Source: an uncultured Verrucomicrobiota bacterium (GTDB lineage: Bacteria > Verrucomicrobiota > Verrucomicrobiia > Limisphaerales > CAIYYI01). From it: a DNA stretch of 34,017 nt. The stretch's first letter is position 1. Every line of letters starts with the position of its first letter. The stretch covers positions 1-34,017 of the forward strand of contig CAIYYI010000039.1 of NCBI GenBank assembly GCA_903930345.1, written 5' to 3'. A program made the position numbers and the translations under genes. The notes under the pieces are model-generated. The model saw nothing but the letters and a program-made list of their open reading frames with translations, was not told the DNA's origin and searched no databases. Positions 22,532-32,600 of this stretch are shown here, piece after piece.

Positions 22532-23563
22532 ATGGCTCAAAACTGCTACCATTCCAGTATCGAAGGCGCGCAGCACGGCGCGAAATCCCTGGCCCAATTT
22601 TTGGATTACGCCAAGGCCTCCGGCGCCGCCGGCGCCCAGCCCTCCAACTACATGCTCCAGGGCGAAAAAGGCTTTAAGAAGGCCAAGGAAATCAAGGAAA
22701 CCTTTGAGAGCCGCGGCATGCTGCTCGACGGCATCTCCTGCCATTGCCCCCTCTGGGTACACACCACCGCGTGGACCGGCAGCCCCTCCATACGCCCGTT
22801 CATCCCGGCGGATGTCGCCCAGAAATCACCGGCGGAAATCGAGAAGTGGGCGGAGAACTACCTGTTCAAGCTGATGGATCTGGCCGCCGAACTCGGCGTC
22901 AAGATCCTGCCCACCTTCTGGGGGGTGGCCTTCGGCTGGGAAGTCGCCTCCGGCTATCCCTGGGGTTTCTGGGCCGGTCCGGGCTTTGACCTGATCAAGG
23001 AAGGCCAGGAGCGCTTCGTGAAGAAGACCGCCAAGATCCGCGCCCACGCCAACAAGCTCGGCATCTATCTCGCCCACGAGATCCATCCCGGCACCGGCGC
23101 CATGTGCGCGGATGATTTCAACATGCTTGTGAGCATCTGCGACGGCGACAAGTGCCTGGCGGTGAATGCGGACCCCTCCCATTGCTGGGAAGGGGAGAGC
23201 TGGGAGACCCGGTTCCTCAAGGTGGCCCCGCGCGTCTATGCGGCCCACATCAAGAACTTTGTCATCCGCCCGAACATTCCGCTGCGCATGATGGACGGAA
23301 CCTGGGGCAAGCGCGCCATGCAGTTCGTGGATCTGCCCTCCGGCGACATCAACATGCAGCGCTACGCGGAGCTGCTGATCCACATCGGATATCCGAGCCG
23401 CTACTGCCAGGTCATGGGCACCAAGAGCGCCCCGCTGGTGGTGGAGGCCGAGAGCGCCCACAAGGATCTGGATTACACCAGCGCCAACGGCGTCGCCTTT
23501 GTGCGCGACCACCTCTGCTGGCCGGCCGCCGCCGGCTCGTTCGAAGACGGCATGGGCGCATAG
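22532..23563 (+). CDS. Sugar phosphate isomerase/epimerase (xylose-isomerase-like TIM barrel)
   Basis: A 343-residue cytosolic protein of the AP-endonuclease-2/xylose-isomerase-like TIM-barrel family. Candidate divalent-metal ligands at the barrel mouth appear in the usual order: E183 (LAHEIHPG), D214 (NADPSHCW), H239 (AAHIKNF) and E305 (VVEAES). Trp-rich segments (SCHCPLWVHTTAW, TFWGVAFGWEVASGYPWGFW) line the expected substrate pocket. Members isomerise or epimerise sugars, inositols or keto-sugars; the substrate is unknown. The start is ATG 22532, as MAQNCYHSSIEG begins the conserved fold; an in-frame start at 22496 would add 12 unlikely residues. It is divergent from the Tat-exported gene and is followed by a strong hairpin, so it is probably a single-gene unit. 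Confidence 0.85.
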   Translation: MAQNCYHSSIEGAQHGAKSLAQFLDYAKASGAAGAQPSNYMLQGEKGFKKAKEIKETFESRGMLLDGISCHCPLWVHTTAWTGSPSIRPFIPADVAQKSPAEIEKWAENYLFKLMDLAAELGVKILPTFWGVAFGWEVASGYPWGFWAGPGFDLIKEGQERFVKKTAKIRAHANKLGIYLAHEIHPGTGAMCADDFNMLVSICDGDKCLAVNADPSHCWEGESWETRFLKVAPRVYAAHIKNFVIRPNIPLRMMDGTWGKRAMQFVDLPSGDINMQRYAELLIHIGYPSRYCQVMGTKSAPLVVEAESAHKDLDYTSANGVAFVRDHLCWPAAAGSFEDGMGA

Positions 23564-23583
23564 GCCCGCCGGGACGGATTTAA

Positions 23584-23620
23584 AGCACCAAAGGGCGCGG
23601 GCAACCGCGCCCTTTGTGCT
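23584..23620 (+). terminator. Strong hairpin after the isomerase gene, no T tract
   Basis: AGCAC and AAAGGGCGCGG pair with CCGCGCCCTTT and GTGCT around a GCAA tetraloop, with only one bulged base, giving 16 bp. The stop codon lies about 20 bp upstream. It is not followed by a U-tract (GGGGAGC follows), so it may act as a factor-dependent terminator or mRNA 3'-end stabiliser. Confidence 0.6.
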
Positions 23621-23893
23621 GGGGAGCTCCTGCCGCACCCCAAGGGGTTGTTGGTTTGCGATGGGTGGGTGGTATGCGGAAGGGGGGCGTTCGGGAACAG
23701 AACGTCTTGCTTGTGCCGGGTGAATGGGTGTGACAAAGTGGCCCCAGCATGGATGACGCATAAGGTTTCAGAAAATGGCACCAGCCTCCGACGATAAAAA
23801 TGTGGTGTTCGCTCCGTCAAACCTTTTGAAATCAACCGGAAAACCCTCGATAATTTCAAGGCTGCCTGAACGGTCTGTGAGGGATTGGAAACA
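23621..23893. other. Gene-free spacer before the CotH-family gene
   Basis: No coding region or repeat was recognised. The segment becomes more AT-rich toward 23840-23890, where a promoter for the downstream gene would be expected, but I see no clear hexamer pair. Confidence 0.5.
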
Positions 23894-25564
23894 GTGAACC
23901 GTTGGTTTCATATTGCGGCGCTGGTCGGGTGCCTGGCTGCCCTGCCTGCGGCCTGGTCGGGGGAGGCGGCTCCGGACTGGTTTGCCGCCGCCCAAATCAC
24001 CGAGGTCCGGCTGACGATGGCCCCGGCGGATTGGGAGGCCCTGCGGCATGAGCACCAGGATCTGCTGGCGGTGCTGGGGCCGACCCGCTTTGACACACCC
24101 CCGCCGAAACCGTACCACACCTACCGGGCGGAGCTGGCGGTGGACGGGGTGAAGGTGGGGGCCATCGGCCTGCGCAAGCGGGGTTTTCTGGGCTCGTCCA
24201 GCTTCACCCGGCCCTCGCTGGGGCTGCGCCTGGATGAATATGAGCCCGCCCGCCGCTGGGCCGGGCTGAGGCGGCTGGCGCTGAACAACAATCAGCAGGA
24301 TGCCTCCCAGATGCACCAGTGGCTGGCCTACCGCGTGTTTGCCGCCGCCGGGGTGCCCGCGCCGCGTTGCCGCCTGGTGCGCGTGACCCTGAACCAGACC
24401 AACCTCGGCCTCTACTCCGGCGTGGAGCCGGTGGAGGCGGAGTTCCTGAAGCGCCAGTTTGGCAGCGCGGAGGGCAATCTCTACGAGGGAGTGATGAGCG
24501 ACTTCCGCCCGAACTGGGTGAACACCTTCGAACGCAAGAACCACCAAACCCGGTCCGACCGCAGCGACCTGGCGGCCGTGGTCAGCGCGCTGGAAAGCCC
24601 GGACGAACAATTGACGGCCAGACTGGAACCGGTGGTGGACCTGGACGCGTACCTCACCTTTTGGGCGGTGGAAACGCTCGTGGAGCACTGGGATTCCTAT
24701 TCCAGCGATGGCAATAATTTCTTTGTTTACCGCGTCCCGGCCAAGGGCCGGTTTGTGTTTGTCCCCTGGGGCACGGACTCCGTGCTGGGCGACCCCGATC
24801 CTTTTGCTCCCGGCCCCCTGCCTGCCTCCGTGCGGGCGATGAGCCTGCTGCCGCGCCGCCTTTACCTGCTGCCCAAAACCCGGGAACAGTACCGGGCGCG
24901 TCTGCGCGAAGTGCTGAAGACCGCCTGGCGGGAGAAGGAGTTGCTGGCGGAGTTGGACCGCCTGGAGATCCTGCTGCGGCCGCACCTCACCCAGCCGCAC
25001 ACCTTTGAGCAGGGAGTGGCCAAGGTCCGCCGCTTCATCCGCGAGCGCCGCGCCGCCCTCAATGCCGAACTGGATGCGCCCGCTCCGGTCTGGCCGTATG
25101 CGCTGAAATCATCCGGCTGTCTGAAGAAAACCGGGACGCTGACCGCCGACTTCCAAACCCGGTGGCCCGCCGCCGGGGAGGATGCAGCCGAAGGCACCGC
25201 CAATCTCACGCTCATTCTGGACGGGGAAACGCGCAAGTTTCTCTTCACCAAGTCGCGGATGGAGGCCGCCACGGATCATCGCAGCCTGGGCTTTCCCACC
25301 CTGAGTCTGCCCGCGCTGGATCTCCGGTCCCTGCGCCTGCGGGTGCCCGCCTTCGTCATCACGCCGGAGCAGTATCAGGCCAGCCGGACGGTGGCGGTGG
25401 ATGGGTTCAACGTGTTCGGCATGCTGCTGGAAATGGGCCTGGACACCGGCACCAAATTCGACGGCATGGTGATGGGCACCCTGCAACTGCGCGCGGCCGG
25501 GCGGCAGCCGGGGGAAAAAGTGAGCGGGCGCATCACCGCCGACGTTCACCAGTTCGCCCCGTAG
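23894..25564 (+). CDS. Exported CotH-family protein (protein-kinase-like fold)
   Basis: A 556-residue protein with a signal peptide (FHIAALVGCLAALPAAWSGE). Residues ~35-370 follow the CotH layout: ITEVRLTMAPADWEALR at the start, GLRKRGFLGSSS, the LRRLALNNNQQDASQMHQWL helix, APRCRLVRVTLNQTNLGLYS, then LVEHWDSYSSDGNNFFVYR and FVFVPWGTDSVLGD. CotH proteins are secreted atypical kinases first described in Bacillus spore coats and widespread in verrucomicrobial surface proteins. Where many relatives have a D-x-D after the PW, this one has G-T-D, so one metal ligand may be missing. A C-terminal beta-rich domain follows from about residue 400. GTG 23894 is preferred over TTG 23885 because it sits closer to the signal peptide; the Shine-Dalgarno is weak. 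It converges on the sialidase-like gene with an 18-bp gap. Confidence 0.82.
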   Translation: MNRWFHIAALVGCLAALPAAWSGEAAPDWFAAAQITEVRLTMAPADWEALRHEHQDLLAVLGPTRFDTPPPKPYHTYRAELAVDGVKVGAIGLRKRGFLGSSSFTRPSLGLRLDEYEPARRWAGLRRLALNNNQQDASQMHQWLAYRVFAAAGVPAPRCRLVRVTLNQTNLGLYSGVEPVEAEFLKRQFGSAEGNLYEGVMSDFRPNWVNTFERKNHQTRSDRSDLAAVVSALESPDEQLTARLEPVVDLDAYLTFWAVETLVEHWDSYSSDGNNFFVYRVPAKGRFVFVPWGTDSVLGDPDPFAPGPLPASVRAMSLLPRRLYLLPKTREQYRARLREVLKTAWREKELLAELDRLEILLRPHLTQPHTFEQGVAKVRRFIRERRAALNAELDAPAPVWPYALKSSGCLKKTGTLTADFQTRWPAAGEDAAEGTANLTLILDGETRKFLFTKSRMEAATDHRSLGFPTLSLPALDLRSLRLRVPAFVITPEQYQASRTVAVDGFNVFGMLLEMGLDTGTKFDGMVMGTLQLRAAGRQPGEKVSGRITADVHQFAP

Positions 25565-25582
25565 CCATCCTGCCGGAGCGGA

Positions 25583-26617
25583 TCAGCGCAGTTTGAGCTT
25601 CGCCAGGTAGATGCTGCTTTTGCCTTCGTGGGAGGAGTAGTAGCTGACCCACAGCAGGCCATCCTGCCACACCAGCCCCGGGTAGCTGCAATCCCCGCCG
25701 CTCGGCAGGGTGAGCTGCGGGGTCACGGATTGCCGGTCCATGCGGCCCACAAACGTTTTGGCGCCGGTCGGGGCCGGGTGATACTCGCGGCCGGAGGCGA
25801 TCATGCCGCCCTCCGGCAGGATCAGGAAATTGGGGCCGCCGATCTGCATCCCGGCGGATTGCCACTGCCAATCCCGGTAGGGCGCGGAGCTGCGGCCGAT
25901 CCAGGCCTCGCGCCCGGCGGCATTGGTGCCGCTGAAACCCTCGCGGCGTACCAGAGCCACGGCCTCGCCATTGGGGAGAAACCGGAGCGTGGCCTCGTTC
26001 GGATGGGCTGGCACCGCCAATGATGTCACGGTGCGAAAGTTCAGGCCATCCTCGACGGCCACCAGCCGCAGGCCCCAGTCAACGGGTCCCTTCTGCCCCG
26101 GCGGCGGGAGGGTGGGCGAGGTGTAAACAATGCCGTAGGCCCGGCCCTGGTGCCAGGTCACCCGCCAGAGCCAGTCCCCTTTCTCCCCCACCCGCTGCGG
26201 CGTTGTCCACTGGCGGCCATCCGGGGAGAACGCGGAGCGGGGCTGACGTTCCACCAGTTTCCGGTCCCGGTAAACCGAGCCGCCCAGAGTGAGCAGGAGC
26301 CGGTTGTCCGGGGTGACCGAAAGTTTGGGATCGCGCAGGTCGATGCCTTCCTCGCCCAGCAGGGCGGCGGACTGCCACTGCTCGCCCTCCGGGGAGACCA
26401 GCACCCGGATCCGGCCGTTGCCATTGACGTGGCCGTCGGCCTCGCGAAAGACGCAGAACCACTCGCCCTTATGCCGCAGCAGGTCGGTGAAGGCATTGTG
26501 GCCGGCCTCCGACCAGATTTTTTTCACCGAGACCAGCTCGGGCGGGGCGGGGTTCTGGGCTCCCGCCACCCCGGCCGACAGCAGGCCGAGGCAAAGCCAT
26601 TGAAACAGATGACGCAT
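25583..26617 (-). CDS. Exported sialidase-like six-bladed beta-propeller protein
   Basis: A 344-residue protein with a signal peptide (MRHLFQWLCLGLLSAGVAGAQ). The body is a BNR/sialidase-superfamily propeller, with Asp-box-like turns SPEGEQW and SPDGRQW, an N-terminal WFCVFREADGHV strand, LRDPKLSVTPDNRLLLTLGG in the second blade, and GGDCSYPGLVWQDGLLWVSY near the end. The R-E-A and R-D-P-K sequences occupy places where sialidases have active-site arginine and acid residues. It could be an exo-glycosidase of the sialidase clan, or a non-catalytic relative; many bacterial members are simply annotated as exo-alpha-sialidases. ATG 26617 is used. The neighbours are CotH-type genes and a GH95 gene, which fits a glycan-related surface cluster. 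Confidence 0.75.
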   Translation of the reverse strand: MRHLFQWLCLGLLSAGVAGAQNPAPPELVSVKKIWSEAGHNAFTDLLRHKGEWFCVFREADGHVNGNGRIRVLVSPEGEQWQSAALLGEEGIDLRDPKLSVTPDNRLLLTLGGSVYRDRKLVERQPRSAFSPDGRQWTTPQRVGEKGDWLWRVTWHQGRAYGIVYTSPTLPPPGQKGPVDWGLRLVAVEDGLNFRTVTSLAVPAHPNEATLRFLPNGEAVALVRREGFSGTNAAGREAWIGRSSAPYRDWQWQSAGMQIGGPNFLILPEGGMIASGREYHPAPTGAKTFVGRMDRQSVTPQLTLPSGGDCSYPGLVWQDGLLWVSYYSSHEGKSSIYLAKLKLR

Positions 26618-26652
26618 GTGTTTTGGACGCCGGAAAAACAAAAACCTTCAAC

Positions 26653-29600
26653 TCACTCGGCCGGCAGCATCGGAGTCACCACGCGGTAATACCGTTCCCC
26701 GGCCAGGATAGGCTCCAGGACGGTCTGCCGACCGGGGTTGGTCCGGGGCGGCACATCCACCAGCTTCCGCCATGGCCCACCCCAAAGATTGGTGGTGTAC
26801 AGCACCGAATAGGAACGCCCGGCCACCGCCGCAAACTCAAAGCTCAACCAACCCGGATCGGCCCGCAACACACTTCCGGCCAGGGTGCTGGTGGCAGCTT
26901 GCGGGTCCGTGCCCGCCAGGAATTCCCGGGCGTTGCTCAGGCCATCGCCGTCCGCGTCCCCGGCTGCGTCGTCAGCCGAGCGCGGGTCGAGCCCGTGGGC
27001 CAGCTCCCAATCGTCCGGCAACCCATCGCCATCCGTGTCGGACAAAGGAGTGAGACCGGGGGTGGGCGCCAGCGCCTGCCAATGCGCGGGATCATCGGCA
27101 TAGGCCGCCAGGGGGAAGCGATGGAGGGAGAGCCCCAGGCCATCGGCACTGGCGGGCCAGGGAAGGGCGTCCGCATAAGTCACGCTCTCCACGAGCAGGT
27201 AGGGCACTTCGCCATCGGGCTCCGGGGCATCCGGCCGGAGCAGTCTGACCTCCTCGGTGCGGTTGTCCAGCTTGCCCAGCCAGGGGCCGGCCAGGGGTAG
27301 GTTGGTGCCATGGGCGGCCTCAAAGCGGGCGCGCGCCGCGCCATCGCCCACGGGATCAAACCCCACCACCACCAGGGTGCCGCCCGGAGGCAGCCACTGG
27401 TTGGTGGCAAAGTCGAAATCCACCGCGCCCCGCAGGCGCCAGACGTGCGCCGGATGGTTGGTGTCGAACAGCGGTTGGGGCGTGCGGCCCAGGTTGAACA
27501 CCTCAATGAACTCGTTGGTGGGGTTGTCGTTCGTGCCGACATCCGGCGGGTGATACATGATTTCGCTGAGCACCACCGGCCCGATCAGCGGGCCGGCGTT
27601 GGTGAGGCCCGTGCCGGTGCGGAAGCTTTCCACCGTGGGCGGGACATCCACCCCGAACGTGCGGCGGACCTGCGGAACGAAATGCAGCCCCTGGCTCGTC
27701 GCATGCGCGCCAAAGGAGACCCCATTGGCGGCGGGGCCGAACCTCACCCGGACGCGGTAACCGGTGAGCGCCCCGTTGGTGTCGGTGGCGGAGAGCCACA
27801 CCTCGTCCCCCTTGGCGGAACTCAGGGCGAACGGGATTTCGGCCGACTCCATGCGGTTGAACTGGTTTTCGTAGAACACCCGGAAGCCGCCCGGGCCAAG
27901 CACTGTGTCCGGTTCCAGGCGGTATTTGCGCGGGCTGTTTTTGGCGTCGCTCAACCACCAGCCGCCCAGGTCCAGCGGCACCGGGGCCACGTTCTGGAGT
28001 TCAATGGCATCCTCCAGGGGCGGGTCGGTGTGCGTGAGCACCTCGCTGATCCTCACCCCGCCATACGGCAGCCAGTTCATATCGCCGGGGGAATCCGTTC
28101 CGGGAAACATGACCACCGTGCCGCCGCCATCCGGCAGGCGGCCCTCGGACACGCCCGGGGTTTGCGGTCCGAAGGCCACGCCATCAATGAGCCCGCCATC
28201 CGCTGTGGAAAGGCCCACTGCCTCGCCCGCGCTCTTGAAGGCGAAACTGACCTCGTTCGCCTGCGCGGTGGGCTGGCCGGTTGCGGTGAAGCGCTGCCAG
28301 GCGTTGGAGCCGACGCCGAGAAACGAGAGGGCGGGCACCCGGTGCCGCTGCCGGTCGTTGAGATTGTCCGTCAGCCACAGGCCGCCCAGCGCGACCGGGA
28401 GCGACCCGGGGTTGAAAATCTCCAGCCAGTCATCGCCGTCGGCCGGGGCCGCCATCCATTCATTGACACGCAGGCCGCTGACCGGGCCCAGCGGGGCCGC
28501 CTGGTTCGGACCCGCCGGGCTGGCAAATGCCAGCCCCCAGGTGTTGGATCCATCCGGCACCCGCGCCACGCTGTAATCCGGCGTTTGCAGGCCGAAGAAG
28601 ACCGCATCGCGAATCTGGGGCTCCTCCCCCGGGCGGTTGAAGAGATAGACGGAATCCCCCGTCGCCTTGAGCCCGAAGCCGGTGTTGGTGGCCGAGGCCG
28701 GCTGGCCGGCATCAAAGAAGATGCGCCGGCGTGCGCCCCCGGGCAGAAGGGTGCCGTCGGGAAACACCCAGCGCCGGGGATCAACCGGGGAATCGCTGAG
28801 GCTCAGCCCGGCCAGATCCACGGTGGTGGCGGAGGGGTTGAACAATTCCACCCAGTCGGGCGTGCGGCCATCCGGCTCGGCCAGGGAGGTGTTGTTGGCC
28901 AGGATCTCATTGATGAGCACGCCGGCCTGGGCCGCCGTGTTGGTGATCACCAGGCCCTGCAGGATCAGGCCGAAGCAGAGGTCGGCGCTGGTGGCGCTGT
29001 TCTGGTGCAGCTCCACCGCCAGCACATTGTCGCCCGGATGCAGATTGGTCAGCGCCACCGAAACGGGCCCCACCTCAAGGGCGTCGTTCACGCTGGTGGC
29101 GAGGATGTCGGCCGTGATGGCGCCGGTCGGCAGGTTGTGGCGGCCGATCTCCCGGCCGTTGAGGTAGAAGACCGCGCCATCATCCACCACATGGCGAAAT
29201 TCCAGGGCCGTGTAACTGGCGGCGGCCGGCACTTGGAAGTGCGCGCGGAAATAATAGGTGACCCGGGTGGCGGCCGGCAGCAGGGTGAGCCAGGGATAGG
29301 GCAGGGTGTAAGTGCGGCTGGGCGGCTCAAAAAGCAGCCCCTCCCCCGTTGGCCACGCGGAATCATCAAACCCCTCCGTGCGCCAGGCATCATCCGCCAC
29401 CGCGTTGGTTTGGAAGTGCCAGAGGTTGCTGGCGGTGATCAGCGTCACCACCTCCGGCGTGGGCGGGGTGACCGGGCAGGCGTTGGGCAGCCCCGGCGTG
29501 GGCAGCTCAAAGGCGCGGAAATTCCAGGCGCCGTTCGGGCAGCGGCCCTCGGAGATGTTGCCGCTCTGCACGCTGTAAATGACGCTGTCCAGCAACGCCA

Positions 29601-32600
29601 GGCCGGCGCTGTACAAACCGATCTGGCCGCCTTCCGCCGCGAGCTGGAAACCGAGGTGGCTGGCGCCCTGTCCGGGCTGGCCATCTGCCTGGAACACGGT
29701 GTAGCCGCCCGCCGCGATGAAGCTCAGCGGCGCGATCGGGTGCCGGGCCGGCGCGCCGATCAGCGTGTCGGTGAGGTGCAGCCCCCCGAGCGCCACCGGG
29801 AGCGGCTCCGGATTGAACAGCTCCACGAAGTCCGCCGGGTAGGGGCTGGCCGGGGCGGCCAGCCATTCATTCAGCTTCAAGGCGGTCGGCTGGCCCAGCG
29901 GCTGCGCCCGGTTGGCCGCGCCCGGCGTGGGTGCCGTCAGGGTGAACGCCCCCCCTGATCCGACCCGCCCCACCGAGTAATCGGCGAGCTGCAGGCCGAA
30001 GGCCACCTGATCCAGCAACGCTCCCCCGTCCGCCGCCCGATCAAACAGATAAAGCCCGTCTCCCTCCTGGTTCAAGGCCAGGCCCAGATGCAGGCCGGGC
30101 GTGCCATCCGGCGCGCCCGCCACCAGCACCAGATACTCGCCGGCTCCGAGCGTCGTCCCGGCGGGGAACACAAACTTGTCCGGGTCCAGCGGGTCGTCAC
30201 TCAGGCGCAGGCCCGCCAGATCGACCGGGGTGGAACCCTCGTTGTACAGCTCCACGAGGTCCGGGTATTTGCCGTGCCAGTTGGTGGCCGCCACATTGCG
30301 GGCCAGCACCTCGTTGAGGCGCACCCCGGGCCATTGGGGATCCACGGTCCACCCGGTGGACAGCGTGGGCCGCGTCTCCGCCTGCCACAGGCCGCCGGCC
30401 TCGCGACCGAGCACGGCCACCCGGTGCGGACCGGGCGCCAGGCCGCTGAGCGTGATGGGCTGGCCCACTGCGGTCTCCAATCCCCAGGCGCCGCCATCCA
30501 ACTGGCAACGGTAGTGGGTCACCCCCGTGCCGCCCACGGTCAGCGTGGCCGCCGTCCGCGGGGTGCGTCCGCGGGGTTCCCCGGTGAGCGTGGCCACCGG
30601 CAGGTTGGTGACCGCGCCCAGATTCGCGGCCACCACGGTGTTGACGTAATCGCGGCGCGTGCCCATCCAGGTCTTCATCGTGGTGATGACGCTGGCGGGC
30701 ACGTAGCCGCCCAATTGCCGGTCGAGCAGGGCGTTGTACTGCGGGGCGGCAAAAGTGGTGTTGACCAGATCCTGCAACGTCAGCAGATAGGCCTGGCGAA
30801 ACTCCGGCACGTTGAGCAGGCGCTCCATGACGCGCCCGGAGCCGCGGTTGTTGGTGCAGCCGAAGAGCGACGAATTGGCCGCCTGCGAGGTGATGCCGAC
30901 GATGGAATCCAGGTCGTAATAGATGAGCCGGAAACGCGGATCATTCACCCCGCAATAGAGGATGTAGTCATCGTTGTAGCCGCCGTTGAGCCCGGTCTCG
31001 GCGTTGCCGACGATGGCCATGACGGCCAGGTGACGCAGCCATTGGTCCACGTCGGCCACCCGCTGCACGTTGTCCGGTGTGAAGGGCTCCGTGCCGCTCA
31101 GGCCCAGCACACGCAGCATGGCGATCAGGTCGCTCCAGTCGTTCTCCGCCGCGTTGCTCCGCTTGAAATAGGTGTTGGTGTAATTCAGCGGGCTTTCGCC
31201 CCGGTAGTCCAGCTCATACGGGGTGATGTCCCGCAGCACGCGGTAGAGATTGGCCCGGGGATCGTCGGGGAAGTGCCGCTCCACCCAGTCCCCGTTGACC
31301 ACCTCGTTCGCCGCGTAGCAGCCGTAGGTGCGGTCGGGATTGACGGTGGTGAGATCGGCGCCGTTGACGCGCACCCGCACCGCCTGGGAATCCGCGCCCG
31401 CCACCCCGGCCGATTGCAGCAGGGCGGCGCCGAAGATCTGGGCGTGGCTGTACTGGCCGTTGAGATTCAGCGCCCCCACGCCATGCCAGGGCTGGTCCGA
31501 GCAGAAGTTGACACGGAAATTGTTGGGCTTGCGGTTGCGGGTGCCGTGGCCCCGGTTCTTGAGGCCCACCCGGTAGCGGCAATCCGCGCCGGCGGCATCC
31601 AGGCTCAGGAATGTGCCGCTCATCTGGGCGTCACTCTGGGAGGTGCCGGGCGCGGACGGCCAGCCGGCGTAGGTGCCGTTCTGGATGGCGGCCAGCTCCG
31701 TCCATTCGGCCGCCTTCAGGATCAGCCGGTAAACGGGCTGGGCATTGGTGTACACGGTGTCATCCACCTGATAGAGCGCGTTGCACACCTGGCCCAGGCT
31801 GACGCCGTTGGTCTCGATGGCGGGCGCGGGCCAGGCGCGGGTGCGGCCCCCGGCATCCGCCGCCGCCACGTAAAACTCCAGGATGCTCCCGGCGGGTTGG
31901 GCCGGGATCACCGCGCCATAAATCCCATCCCCGGCGGCGCCATCGCCGTGCGCGCCGTCATCCAGCATCGCCGCGCTGGTGAACGGGGGCGGACTGACGC
32001 CATCCAGCCGGTAATACAGGGTGGCCGCCAGGCCCGTGGCGGTTTCATCAAGGAGCCGGGCGCTGATGCTCACCGGGTCGGCGGACCGGGGCGCCAGCGG
32101 CCGGTGGTTCACCTCCAGGATGAGCGGGGCGACATTGGTGGCGGCCACGGAATTGGGCCCGCCCGGCGTGCCCCCCGCCGTAAGGCTGGGAGCCCAGTTC
32201 TGCCCGTGCTGGTTGGGCAGGGCCGGATTGATCAGCTCCAGGGATTTGCCCAGGCCATCGGCCTCCTTGAACCACGTCCAGCCGCGATACACGCTGGTGG
32301 GCAGGGGGGAGGGGTAGCCCCGCATGCGCACGGCCCAATCCCCCTCATCCGCGTAGCTCACGGTGTCGGCGCGCCGCCAGGTGGCGTCGTCCAGGTCCAG
32401 GTCATTGCGGCTGAAGCCCAGCGTGCCGGTCCAGTTGCCCACCACATTCGTGACCCCGGGATATCGGGCCGCAAAGGCGGCCACATCCGCCGCCACCACC
32501 AGATACCCGCCCGCCGCGATCACGGCATTGGAGGGGAAGTCGTAAGCCACCCCGCCGGTGAACCGCCAGCCCGCCAGGGCCGCCGGCTCCGCCCCGGTGT

